Assembly (NCBI GenBank): GCA_021307315.1
Contig: JAJSPD010000060.1
Location: forward strand, 186,001-250,000
Length of the DNA stretch: 64,000 bases
Direction of reading: 5' to 3'
Source: Bisporella sp. PMI_857
Taxonomy: Eukaryota; Ascomycota; Leotiomycetes; Helotiales; Helotiaceae
Under the pieces are notes generated by a model. It did no database searches and was not told the DNA's origin. It saw only the letters and a list, made by a program, of their open reading frames with translations. Positions 49,516-61,479 of this stretch are shown one piece after another; position 1 is the stretch's first letter, and every line of letters starts with the position of its first letter. The position numbers and the translations under genes are program-made.

Positions 49516-50047
49516 TTCAGGACTTTTTAGCAATTGATGCCCTTTGTGCTGAAGAAGTGTAGTGATGCAGAATTTTTATAAAAAAGGTCTGGTTTAAAAA
49601 CGGCCAGGCAAATTCAATAATGCAGGTATTTGTTGATGATGGTCGCTGTATGGTTAAGGGCTGCGAAATGGAACCCCTCATAGGCCGGGAGCGACCGGTG
49701 GTGGGGTTGGGCATGACTGGGAAGGAATTGAGCAATCTCGATCTTTTAAAAGTTACACAAGATTCTTATTGTATATGTTCAATGCTAAATTAGTTCACAT
49801 GCATTTGTCCAACTAGCCAGAATATACATAATTGTGGAAAATACAAAAACATATTTACTTATCAAGAAACACGCAATTCAGCGCCACTATTTTCAATCAC
49901 GGGCAATTCCCATTACCCCTCAATCATAAAGGCATTTCCGAGGTATCCAATGTCTCTTTTGTATCCCCCCCTTTGCAGCATATTTGACACAAGCAACCTC
50001 TTGGAGCAGTTACACAGCCATTGCCATATTCAATTTCAGAAGCAACT
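49516..50047. promoter_or_regulatory. divergent promoter region, ISN1 / O-methyltransferase
   Basis: About 530 bp between divergent ATGs. AT-rich in the middle (49740-49860), with no coding sequence. Confidence 0.4.
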
Positions 50048-51100
50048 ATGAAGGAAAACTATACACAGCTCTACCCTAACGAGCAAGTCGCCACCGCAGT
50101 TGGGGACTACTCATTTGCTCATTCCACCAAGCTCCCAAAGCACATTTCGGACCATCATGCTTGGGGAGTGGAAAGCCAAGAACGGGCAAACTATATGATA
50201 TCTCCTTTGCAGGCACAATTTCAGATATGGTTTGCCAAAGTTTTGGGAGCAAGAAGAAGTATGCCATCTCAAGTCTTCATTTGCTAAATTCTCCGACAAA
50301 AGTGCGCAGAACCTGTTTATTCAAGTTGCTATTGGATATCCGTTTACAGTAATCTATGGATGCACAAGGGGGAGGAAGTTCTGATGGTCCAATTACGGTA
50401 TCCTGTCGTGGCACGCTGCGTCGTTTTATATGTGCTACGAATCACGTGTTCATTTGGTGCATAATTGCCCAGAGATATCTTGCTTACTGACCAATCTTAG
50501 TCCTTGAGATCGGAACCTTTATAGGTTTCTCTACAATGGGATGGGCATCAGCGGTTGGATCAACAGGTCATGTGACTGGGCTTGAATTCAGTCCTGAGTA
50601 TGCTGCCATAGCCAAAGAATCCTTTGCTAAAAATGGAGTCCATAACATCGAAATCATCGTTGGGGATGCTCGAGAATCGTAAGGAATTTATCTCTACTTA
50701 TACGCATATTCATTGGTTGATGATGACCAGTATCAAGAACCTGCCAGCGAGCTTGAAGGAGCCATACGACCTGATCTTTATTGATGCTGATAAAACGAGC
50801 TATCCAACGTATCTCTCACAAATCTTGGAGCTCTCACAACCGGGATCTATGTCACGACTCCTCCGTCCGGGTGGTATCATCGTCGCTGATAATATCCTCC
50901 GCCGAGCATTGATTGCGGATTCATCTCCTGCCAATCCTTGGTCAACGAAGGAGAAACAAAGAGAGACAGGACGCCTCTGGCAGTCTGAGGACATGGAGGC
51001 TCTTGACAAATTTAATAAAGAAATGGTTGACAATGAGAGAATAGATGTGTTTTTGTTGCCCTTATTTGATGGGCTGGGGCTTGGAAGGCTAGTAAACTAA
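50048..51100 (+). CDS. class I SAM-dependent O-methyltransferase (CCoAOMT-like)
   Basis: Three exons, 50048-50258, 50501-50678 and 50731-51100, join in phase to 252 residues. The SAM-binding motif I is ILEIGTFIGFSTM, split so that exon 2 opens with it. HVTGLEFSPEYAAIAKESF is the acidic strand-2 loop. DLIFIDADKTSYPTYL carries the metal/catalytic Asp region of caffeoyl-CoA-type enzymes, followed by GGIIVADNIL. The C-terminus RIDVFLLPLFDGLGLGRLV is also typical. These small divalent-cation-dependent enzymes methylate catechol-type hydroxyls. In fungi they serve secondary metabolism or detoxify phenols. A tyrosinase lies 1.8 kb downstream on the same strand, so a shared role with o-diphenols is conceivable. 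The first intron is 242 bp; the second (GTAAGG..CCAG) is 52 bp. Confidence 0.9.
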
Positions 51101-52893
51101 ATCTGCATCTCTTCTAGGAAGGTCAAGATGGAAGCCTGCCTCGTATTTATAGATAAAAACCCACACACCTGCACAATTTGCATTATTAAACAAATGAGTT
51201 CTTGCAGTAGTGGTGGTTATGTCTTACACCACCCACTGAGAGTATCTTGCGGCAAGTGGGCCAAGCAACCATTTGAGCCTAAAAGACGCCGCACTGGCCC
51301 TATAACTCTATTTTCACGTCCTTCTTCCAACTCACCGCTGTCTCCTTCATGCTTTCTCACAATGTTATTTGTCCCATGCTTAACATAGAGTCTTCCCTCC
51401 TTGGTTGATGAATTGCAATGATTAGGCAGGGTTGGTTGTTGACGTACTTTGTCTTACGAGATGCAAGCATCCAGTAGCCAACTCAGGAACAGCGTACTCT
51501 CAGGTATTAGTCTATGCCCTTCGTTTGTCTTGATTAAGATGTTTCTATTACATGACAGCATTTGTCTGTGTTCGATTATTTTCCACGTTCGGCCTTGTAA
51601 CAATGACCCTTGTTCATGTACGAGCGTGGCATGGAGGGGTTCATCCCATCTGTCCTCCCACATTAGGTTGCGATACTGTACTACAACATTTCAATAAATG
51701 ATATCTCAATGCTCAGTGGCCATTGTGTATGAATTGGACGTCGTTAATACATGAGTGCTGGTGCCTCAATGCCAGACTGCGTTTCGGGGAAGCAATTATA
51801 ACCTACTGCATACTTGTAGGTAGCGTTGAGCTGAAGGATATACCGGATGTCACATATTTTCCCTCAATTCCCACCGAGAACAACGCCCATGCAATTCTAT
51901 ATTTTCCTTTCCGTGTCTTACCGACCTGTTGGGTCATAATAAGTGATCTCGGCTCGTGAATCCAAATTCAGCAGTTGCTGTCCCACTCTGCTTACTGCTT
52001 GACAAGCAGCCTTTGAGAACGTCATTGTCCCCAGTGTCCAATCCATGTTTCCACGCTATGTTCAAGGGTCTCGGATACCCGATTTGACTTGACATGCTTG
52101 CATTTCGCCAAGACAATTTTGACGTTCACCCCCAACTATAGTCTTCGATCATCAAGCACAGATTTATAGTATCCTGTCTTTGAGCATGCAACAGGCTTTA
52201 ATGGGTCAGTGTTTAAAAGTGGAAGATAAGGTTCTAATCACAGGGGCCATCAGTTGTGATAGAAGCAAAATTCTTCGAGAACCAGATGTCTTTGCGCCAT
52301 CATTCTCAAGAATGTTCTATAAAATGCCTACTCTACACTCTCGTGGATACGGAGTTTCACCTGATTATGCCTTTCCCTCGGGTCATACTTATTTGCTATT
52401 CATGGCATCTTCAGCAGAAATCAAACCCCCGACCTTTTGTGCATGGGTGTTGTAAGCGGCTCGGTAGATCATGAGCGAGGCAGAGAATCCGATTGGACAA
52501 GGCCTACTCAGCCTCTCGTCTGAATGCATTTAGATTATCGTACAGAGAATAGGTTTTCCATACGACTAGGGTACTCGATTACTGAAGATTACACGACAGT
52601 AATCTTCAGATGCAGTGCGTACAGATTGGAAATGGGCCCGTGAAATGCACAATAGGATTGCCGAGCTGCTGTGCCAATCTCGATTGCCTCGTATCGAAAC
52701 CTTCACAATTCAATCTCACGCTATCACCCTTGATGTCTCCCATACGAATGGAGTCGTGCAAGGTATCCATGCCTAGCCAAGAGAAGATGCGACATCGAAG
52801 TGAGGTTTGGTGACTATAAGAAGCTTCGTCCTCATTCTCACTTATTGTTTGGACATCGCCTTCATTCAATCCAACTTCGCAAGACTCGGAAAG
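51101..52893. other. intergenic region between methyltransferase and tyrosinase
   Basis: 1.8 kb without a supported gene. Frames at 51128-51388, 51449-51697 and 52180-52455 are open but domain-free and composition-neutral. A perfect 11-bp hairpin lies at 52582-52609. Confidence 0.45.
52582..52609. other. perfect 11-bp inverted repeat upstream of tyrosinase
   Basis: CTGAAGATTAC (52582-52592) and GTAATCTTCAG (52599-52609) are exact reverse complements around the loop ACGACA. It sits 285 bp before the predicted tyrosinase ATG. It could be a dimeric regulator site, an RNA hairpin or a mobile-element scar; nothing in the sequence decides. Confidence 0.6.
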
Positions 52894-55329
52894 ATGTTTT
52901 ACCAGTTACTGGTATGTTGGATTTCCTCTTCCCAGGCAGAGAAAAAATTTCCCATGTTCCAATAAAGAACTTCCCAGAGCATTATCGCTGTCATGAGCTG
53001 GAGTCCACCTTGCAATTGGCAATTTTTATCAGAAACCAGTTTCTAACATTTGTAGACCCCACTGAGATTGCTTGCAATCGCGATTGTATGCATCGGTTCT
53101 GCTCATGCTCAAAATCACTATGGAATCACAGGTACAGCACCTATACTTCCAGCCCTCGCAAGAGTATTCACATAACCACGATGTAGGGGTCAAGACAGGA
53201 ATCAATGCTCAGACTGGCTACAGGCCACCCAGGCGAGATATTCTAGACCTTCAAAAGGACCTACCTCAATTGTATGTACAGTTGTGTATCTTCACTTCCC
53301 CTTCATCTCTCATAGTAACGCGATTCTAGTTCCCTTTATATTCAAGCGATGAATAGAATGATGCAGACGCCTGAAGTGGCATTGACGTCTTACTTCCAAA
53401 TTGCCGGTAAGCACACGTACAGTCACTTTAATAGCTATATATTGTAGATCGACAAACAGATTTGAGATCTCCTATTTTCTGAACGGCTGGTGTCTAGAGC
53501 CATTGAGTCTCTGTGGTTTCATTTTAAACTTATTAATCCCCGAATCTTCGCAAGGAAATGACCATCTATCACCATCTGATAAGATTATAGGCATTCATGG
53601 TAGACCTTTCATCGCATGGGATAATGTCAATCCCACGACTCCAGACAGCGGGATCCCCATCGGATATTGCACACATGGGAATACTTTATTCCCAACATGG
53701 CATCGTCCTTACCTGGCACTTATTGAGGCAAGTCTGCTCCGTGCTCTATGAAATAGTACTGACACAATAGCAGCAAGTTATGGCTGGGCACGCACAAACC
53801 ATCGCGAAAACGTACCCAGTGGCCAGCAGACCTTTGTATCAGACCGCTGCTGACAACCTGCGAATCCCATACTGGGACTGGGCTGCGTTTCCACAAAGAT
53901 TTCCCGACGTCAGTAAGTACCTACCGATCACCAATAACCAACTTCCCAATAAATAACGTCTGAGCCGCTTCAGAATTTACACAACTTGCCTCAATATCCT
54001 CCAAGAGCTTACTGACTTTCGTCTCTTGCAGTGACGTGGCCAACAGTGCGAATTAATACACCTACAGGCTTGGTGAATGTCACCAATCCTCTTTTCCAAT
54101 ATAAATTCTTGAGCAACCCTGAGCCTGAAGAATGGTTCCCATCGACTGGCGGCGACTCCTTTGTGGGTTCGCTACCCACCACAGTTCGGTATCCAGATGC
54201 AAATAACAAGTCTCAGAGCCAATTCATTAATATGAATTTTGCGGATGATGGAATCTATCTCACTCAGGCAGTGGTCGGTCGGAACCTATTTCTTCATTGC
54301 ATGACATTTCACTAACACAACAATACCAGTGGAACACATTCGCAAAAACAAGGACGTATAACGAAATGTCAACTACCGCTAATCCAACTTTTGCAAATTC
54401 GTTTGAAGGTCCGCACAACACGATTCATATATTCGTGGGCGGTAACGGACATATGTCGCCAGTCTCTTACTCTGGATTTGACCCAGCATTTTGGCTCCAT
54501 CATACAAATGTGGATCGTCACGTAGCAATGTGGCAAGCAATTTATCCCGATACGTGGATCGAGCCAGCCATCTCTCAGGGAGGTACCTGGACAATTTACC
54601 CAAATACTGTTGTCGATGGAAATACTCCACTCACCCCCTTTACAACTGGTGACAAAACGACTCCTTGGACATCTAACTCCGCCCGGTATACGAAAAGCTT
54701 CGGTTACTCTTACCCCGAGGTACAAGACTGGCTTCAGCGAACACCTGCACAGCTAGCTGCGAATGTAACAGCTAGAGTCAACCAGATTTACAATCCAGAC
54801 GGATCCCTGGGAACGTTCCCCGCTCGTTCGATGCGTATCAGGGACCCATCTATTGCAGCCCGAGATACGAAGCGCGAGTGGTCCGTGACGGTTTCCGTCC
54901 CAAATAAGGCAGTTGGGGAAGGGTTCTCAGTCAAAGTTTCTGTCGGAGATGTGGGTGTTGGGAAACTCTTTGTAGTTTCTGCTCCCACGCAGATCGCGCT
55001 CGATGCCGGAGCCAACCCGATCACAAACTCACAGTTCACATTGACGAGAGGTCTGACTGACGTGGACTCCGAAAACGTTGACGAGGTTCTTTCACAGTTG
55101 AGGGAGAATTTGAAGTGGACCGTCGTCAAAACTGTAAGTTCTATTTTTGCAAAACTATTGTTCATGCGATTAAGCTAATATACTCTAGTCTGATGGATCA
55201 GTGGTGCCAAACCACGAGGTAGAGGGCCTTGCTATCACGGTTCAGGATCAAATAGTCACCCCCGCACCGGATGCTACGAAGTTTCCCGTATATGGAGAGA
55301 AGACGCTACATCCTGAGGTCACTCTGTAA
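52894..55329 (+). CDS. tyrosinase (type 3 copper polyphenol oxidase), probably secreted
   Basis: Nine exons: 52894-52911, 53056-53131, 53187-53271, 53330-53406, 53591-53727, 53771-53912, 54032-54273, 54330-55133 and 55189-55329, giving 573 residues. The 18-nt first exon (MFYQLL) is inferred; with exon 2 it makes a hydrophobic signal peptide ending GSAHAQ, followed by NHYGITGVKTG. CuA ligands are His88 in AGIHGRPF, His114 in CTHGNTLFPTWHR and His123; Cys112 of the CTH motif would form the thioether found in fungal tyrosinases. CuB ligands are His288 and His292 (GPHNTIH) and His316 (FDPAFWLHHTNVDR). YSYPEVQDW closes the core, and a C-terminal extension follows that is often cleaved for activation. 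The enzyme oxidises monophenols and o-diphenols to quinones (melanin, phenol defence). The intron after codon 129 is best read as GC-AG. Confidence 0.88.
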
Positions 55330-55784
55330 AATGAACATTATCCGTGACTTATGTTGGATATTATTCAACCAGTGTAGCCTTGAAACATTCTCTCTGATGA
55401 GTCTCAAAGCAATAATTCTTTAAATATATTATGTTAATACCTAATGACTGAGACACAACTCCCCAAGCTTGCAATCCTGAAAATAATCATACCTCGATTA
55501 CTTGATGCGACCTAGATTATGCTATAAGTCAAACTGGGTGCTAAATGCTTTTCTAACCCATCTAGTCTGTTTATATTATTTTAACGTATATTTGAGCCGT
55601 GGCCCTATCTCCCCATTGGCGCACTTCTCTATTTACACAAAAAAGCTGTGTGCCCTTAATTTCTTTCGTTCATAACTTTAGTTGTCCCTTCTCACGTACT
55701 GCTGAGACGGCGCGCCTTTTGGCCCATAGACCACGTCTTTCATTTGGCCCATCTAAGTTATCACCTCAACCACTACCAGCGGGA
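55330..55784. other. convergent intergenic region
   Basis: 455 bp between the tyrosinase stop and the stop of the papain/OTU-like gene. AT-rich first half; no gene seen. Confidence 0.5.
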
Positions 55785-57945
55785 CTAATATCCGAATATT
55801 TGGCGTGGGCGTTTTGTCTCCTTTGGCTTCTCTATGCCCTCAGCCCCATCGCCACCATTAGGATTAAATTCGTCAGCAACAGTGCGCTTCTTTCCCCTTG
55901 TTCGGTGCGAGTCACCCTCTCCGCCACCTTCACGGCCATTGCCTACGATAATTTCCTCGACCAGCTTGTCTAGCGCGACCCGAGGGAAGTTCCACGGTTT
56001 GTCGATCTTCTCAAGAAAATAGGCCCGGATCTCACCCCTGTTTCCTTCATAGTCTGTCACATATATTTTCTCACCATCGCGGCCATAACCATAGACGATT
56101 TCCCCGTTATCGAAGCTGACGTTGCCCCCTGAAAAGAACGCCGGCAGACTTCTTTTAAGTCGATACATCGGGAGATATACACCACGTGACTTTTTTGTCT
56201 CACGAAGAGGCGACTTTGACTTTGTCAGGTTCTGCTTCTGTTTCTGCTTGGCTTCGTTCTCAAAATATCGGTTAAGTTCGTTCACCACAACCGCCTTTGT
56301 TCTACCAGGACCGGTGGACTTGATTTTAAGAATTTTGCATTTTGCACGTATGTTCTGCATCGTGTTGTCTGTTGAGAATGTTTTTCCTGGCTTCGAAGAA
56401 CTCTCCTCCTTAGATTCGGCTTCTGCTTCAATCTCTGCATCGTAATCCTCAGCCAGAGGAAGTTGTTCTGGAAGCCCCCAAGGCCGCTCTAGACGCTGCA
56501 GCCTCCGCAACTCTGTTCTGATAGACTCTCCCTTTATATCCACCACTTTGGCTTCTCTACCGTCGGATCTACGTTCCCTTGTGTCGCGAACAAACTCCCC
56601 TAGTTGCGGTATTGGCTTCGGTGAATCAGGACCTTGTCGTCCAGAATCACGATCTGGAACTCTGCCAATTTTGTCGGTATACTGCACGACTCGAAATATA
56701 TCGAAAGGATATGTGTCTTCATTTTGATCATTAACTCTAAAAACTTTCCTTGAGATATTTCTGGTGTTCGTTTTACTCTTGGTAGCTTCTTGTGAATGTG
56801 TCGCCACGCCTTCCTTCTCGCGCTGTCTACTCTCTCTTTCGCGAACCGAGTCATCTAATTTTATCAGTACTAATTTTGTTTCCGCAACATACCCTTCAGT
56901 CGGAATATCGGCAGTGGAATCAGATAGTTTCATGTATTTGTGTCCTTTCCAAGGTTTTGCTCCACCTTTTGGAAAAGCTGCAATTCTGAGGAAATGGCCA
57001 GCCTGGACTTCGAAAGGTTTGTTGGCAGCCGTGATGCCTTCTTCGTAGTCATTTGTCCACCATACAGATCCTTCAACCTCGAGGATTTTCTTACTAAGGC
57101 CCCAATCAAAAACAATCTTTTGGCGCCCCTCTTCGTCGGCTGGCATATCTTCGTCGGTAGAGGTCGCAAACCCTTCCCAGTGCGCGCCCACTTCTCCTTT
57201 TTCACCATGAGCTTTTCGGCGCACGCTGTCTCCGTTATTGATAATCCATAGGACCGGGTTATTGTGGGCGTGGTGAAGGATATTCAGTGAAGTAGGTCGC
57301 ACATAGTTATAGTCAAACTTGTTAGTTCTTCGGTCGAGCCTCCCTCGAAATCCCAGGGTGATTACACCAAGTGCAAAGGTTGTACCCATCCACTCATTCA
57401 TTATTTCCAATACTAATCTTATTTGCTCAACGTTCAGGTCCCTTGTCTGAGTGAATTCTCTCCGGTCACCTGGCATGAGCCCCGCGCCCGAATGCAAACA
57501 TTCGTAGGCCTCGTCTACTTTGGCTAAATAGTCCTCCCCTTTGCCATTGCCGAATATTTCTTCAAAGGCTCTGTAATTTAGGTCTTCTGCTTTGTGGCAA
57601 TTAGGAATTTCCAGCACTCTCTGTGCTGCTACGAAGCTTTTAAATAGTGCATTGAGTCCGCACTTGCTTGTACCTTGCCCAGAAGTTCTCACCTGTTTGA
57701 TATAGTTAGAAGTGAATAAAAAATCAGAAATCATAGTCGTATACAGTGCAGCAATAATCAATTATTTAAAGACGGAGTAATGATTAGCAGGCATTAAACA
57801 AACTCACTGGTCTGAAGCCAAGCGCGAGGTAGGGCAGCAAGGTATTCAATTGTGTTTCTGTCGCATGTCCACTTATAGGAACAGGCATATTCTTAAGTTC
57901 CTCCGGCAGCATTTGCCTTGATTTTTTGCCCTCCTTTGAATTCAT
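55785..57945 (-). CDS. papain/OTU-like cysteine protease-like protein with SAP-like segment
   Basis: Two exons (57945-57808 and 57692-55785; GTGAGT..AAACAG intron) give 681 residues, from the first ATG (MNSKEGKKSRQ). Residues ~35-260 look like a papain/OTU fold: LPYLALGFRPVRTSGQGTSK then CGLNALFKSF (candidate nucleophile Cys57), a helical insert, LGVITLGFRGRLDRRTN, PVLWIINNGDSVRRK and GAHWEGF (candidate His217). VQAGHFLRIAAFPKG follows. Residues ~491-524 (IRAKCKILKIKSTGPGRTKA, then VVVNELNRYF) resemble a SAP helix-turn-helix, a DNA-binding module. The tail is rich in Gly and basic residues (RGKKR, KETKRPR), which would suit nuclear import. I know no described fungal family with this architecture; deubiquitinase-like activity is inference. 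A broken paralogue lies divergently 455 bp away. Confidence 0.7.
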
Positions 57946-58400
57946 ATTGGCATATAACACTAAGCAAGGTTGTTTCGAACTCTCTCTCAATGTTTTAAGA
58001 GGTTTTGTACTGTCTGAATATTTGATTTATGTCCGTTCAGTTAAGGATAGTGCAATCTCTTTCAGCAAAGATAAATCTAATGTGATGTGGTCGCCGTCGA
58101 GTAACATCTTGATACTGTACAAAATCAAGGCTTAAAGCCTTATTGAATCTATTGATATTGTTACATCAAATCTTTGACAAAGAAAATCCAAATTGACGTA
58201 GAACTATCTCCTAATGTATTGTATCCTGGCCGGATTCGTTGTATCTTTGTCTCCAGCACAACGCAAGTGCTCATGTTTCAAAGCAAAGAAGCCACATTTG
58301 GTCAACAATGGTCGTGTTATTTTATCCTCGTTCTTAACTAATATGTACTTTAGACAAGCGCAACACATGAAAATTCAATACATTAGGTTAGACAAACACT
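57946..58400. promoter_or_regulatory. region between the divergent paralogues
   Basis: 455 bp between the ATG of the papain/OTU-like gene (-) and the ATG of its broken paralogue (+). AT-rich with no coding sequence; a former shared promoter would be expected here. Confidence 0.35.
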
Positions 58401-60862
58401 ATGACTCCAAAAAAACCAGAAGCGAAAATAGACTGGAAAGAACTAGCAGCCAAAGTTACAATAGACCAATTCCAGACACTTTCTCCCGTAAGCATATCAA
58501 CCATATATTGCCTTGACTTGCGCTAGATTTCAGACCAGCTCCCACATCGAGTAGGGACCATCAATACTCTATTTATGCTTTAGAAGGGGCTTACAGAGAT
58601 GCACGGGAAGCTTTGAAGAAGAAAAACGAAACACTGGAACATGCGTCCGTCCCGTAATTTAAGGAATTTCTGAAGTCTGCAGATTACGTAGCAGCATTTA
58701 GGGTGGGCTTTATGCAGGGAACTTTCCGGGCGATGTCGACGCAGAGATCGGGAAATTATTGACGCGGGAAGCGAATTATAGTGATCTGTACGTCTATGCC
58801 GGATATTATTAAGTGGAGCAATGCGAAAGTATTGATCATACTAATGAGAGCAGAGAAATACGAGCTCTTTTGGAAGTAGCAAATCGCAAAATGAGCGCCA
58901 ACTTTGATTTAGGTGTGATTGTCGATAGTTTCCGCTGTAAAGGGAAGACCGGTGGAGGCTACAATACATACATGCAAGAAAGGTCAACCCATACAACTGG
59001 ACAGAGACCTTAGCCACATTACAAAATGGCGCCAGGAAGCTCGCTCGTCCAGTAATTTGGTTAATCAATGACGATTCGAGAACTAAATAGACGCAATGGA
59101 ATTTCCCATTTGCGTACCATATATTGATTCACTGGGAAGCGTTTGGAAGGATTCGGAAGGGAGAAACCCCCCAAACAGACACCGAGTCATGGCGCCTTAG
59201 TGAACGCCTGCGAAAAGACATTAGAATTAGTGTTTGGAGAGTTATCGAAGGTTAGCTGTCCCCAAAACTTTTAGCTTAGGCAGTTTTTTATGTCTTCGTC
59301 GCCATATCTAAGTGCATTTTTACGGCATCAAAGGGCTCTTATGTCATATTCTATTCAGCTTTGTTGCTATAGGCAGAAAACCGACTATGGCTACCTTAAC
59401 ATATAGAGTATCAGAGTACACAAGTCGATCGTCTCACAGTTGCAGTGGGACACTTTGTCCGACGTGCCGTCCCTTTGCAGGTTAGCGCTCGATCTCCCAA
59501 AGAGATGATGTATGTACGAGCATGCAACGTAACATATACGAGTTATGTGCTTCTAGATAATCTAGTTGAAAATAGAGCTTAATGCATGGCCTCCAATAGA
59601 TGATCCAGACCCGGTGTCTCCTCAGATGATATCTGAGTCGACACAACCTTCAATAAATGCTCTGGGCTCTAGGTTTCACTCTGCAACAGGAAATATTTTT
59701 GAGGCAGAGGTCCACAGAGGACATGGATATCTCAGTTTCGGCACAGAATAAGCATTCTCGGGAATTGAAAAGAGGAGAACTTGCAATCAAAGAGAAACAG
59801 AAGAATTTTGTTTACGACGGTGATTAAACATAACTACCACAAAGTGTTTATGCATGGAGAAAACAGATTGAGCAGGAGTTGAGAGAAGAGGAAGCGAAAA
59901 CTGATGGAGCTCCAGAGCTGAGGGAAGCAATAGTACGCATATTCAGAGCTATTGAAAGCATCTCTAAGACAGGCCAGAGGGTATCCGAGCTAGATCGACA
60001 TGTGGGTTTGGAGCATTTCGACTTTTCGACGTGAGAATTCTTCCTTGATACGATGCAACGAGTAGATGAAAGAGCCGTAGTCATTGACATACACGGGAAA
60101 ACGGGATTCATCCTCTTCGCTAACTACAACAACTACTTGAGAACTCCTGGGGGTACAATGACAGAAAAGTACCTGTTCTTCCGAGAATCACAGTGCCATT
60201 CAGCATAAATGATCCAGTCAGTATCCTTAAGCCGGCTGTAACCCGTAGACACCAAAAAGGTACATTCACAGAAAACCCAGAACTTCGAGGTAAACTTCAC
60301 AGAGAGATAATAACACATGGGGTGGCTCGAAGTGCCAGCCTAGAACTGTTTGAGTTGAAGAAGGCCTATTCGTGTGAGGACGCAGGTGGTACCACCGGAT
60401 TCTATCGTGGAGAGATAGCCAGAAAGGTAAATAGCTTTAAGAGAGGTGAAAATGAAAGGATGACCACCGTAATAGATTTTGAGTAAGAATTTTCTCCGTG
60501 AGCAGCTGTTTATACTTAGCTAACACAAGGAACAAAGACCCCAATCAGGGATAGTGAGCCATGAAGACCTCCAGGATGTATATGGGATGTCTTCCATTTC
60601 ATCAATCCGTCCATTCAGCCTGCGTTTATATAAAGGGACTTTACCACCAACATATAAGGAGGCCGCTCATAATTCGAAACGGAGAGTCAGAGACATTGGA
60701 CTATTGGTCACGAAGAGAGTAGAGAAAGAGGCCGAAAAGTCAAATATACATCAGAACCAAGATCGGCTCCCAAAAAGATCCGCATCTGAAGATTCAGGCT
60801 CTAAAACTGTTCCCAAGAAGCTCAGAAGCTCAGAAGACAGTGGTAGGTCGAGGGCTGGGTAG
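58401..60862 (+). pseudogene. broken paralogue of the papain/OTU-like gene
   Basis: Starts MTPKKPEAKIDWKELAAKV and a GTAAGC donor follows, as in a real first exon. Collinear matches to the neighbour then appear in shifting frames: YALEGAYRDAREALKKK at 58568-58618 (stop TAA 58654); IRALLEVANRKMSANFDLGV within 58813-59013; PVIWLINDDS then stop TAG 59088; HWEAF and WRLSERLRKDIRISVWR at 59130-59240; LTVAVGHFVRRAVPLQV at about 59430-59480. Further frames run through 59872-60160 (stop TGA 60038), 60193-60486 and 60554-60862, the last basic and NLS-like. Where the neighbour has KCGLNAL this copy has QYSIYAL, so the candidate catalytic Cys is absent. Several stops and frame changes mark it as non-functional, unless unusual splicing rescues part. 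Confidence 0.7.
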
Positions 60863-61479
60863 TGAATAGTATGCTTGAAGCGAAGAAAGTGGGTAGACTG
60901 AAAATGAACTTGAGAGAACGATTCAATAAATGAGTGTAGTGTCCATATCCAAATCCAAATCTAAATAACAATTCTCACATAGAGAAGCAATTGGAGTTCT
61001 AACCAATATTCATTGTAAAAGGTGTTCTGACTCCTGAAGCAGTGGAGAAGAAAACTTCAAGTAATGAAATAAATTGTATGTCCGATCTTTGGGGTAAAGC
61101 CAATTCAATTAAACTCGACCCAATAAATCACTTAATCGGAAGAACCCGAAATTTTAAAAAAGTTATTGAGTTTTATGAATCAATTATTTATTCAAGCCGT
61201 TATCATTTATTGAAGTCGCTTGGTCTGATTGGCGCAGAAGTAGTGATTCTTCCCAAAAGACAACTCAACTTCTAACAAACGCAACTGGTATCCGCCTAAA
61301 GATCACTCATAAACTGAAAGTTTTAGTTCTGAGCTTTCAACTGGAACAATTGCCCACTTCCCTGATTAGAGCTCATATTCCGAAAACATACAGCACTTCC
61401 AGACCACATTCGGCACCATATCTACTTCAGCCTAGAATTGCGACCTGAGCGGTTACCGACATAAAAATTTTCAGCACCC
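60863..61479. other. intergenic, one unidentified short frame
   Basis: A 77-codon frame at 61042-61275 (+) has no recognisable domain, although its composition (LIGRTRNFKKVIEFYESIIY) is protein-like; it could be a gene fragment. Confidence 0.3.

Noticed and set aside
52180..52455. 91-codon frame between methyltransferase and tyrosinase
   Set aside because: No domain, no splice partners, and composition like non-coding DNA.
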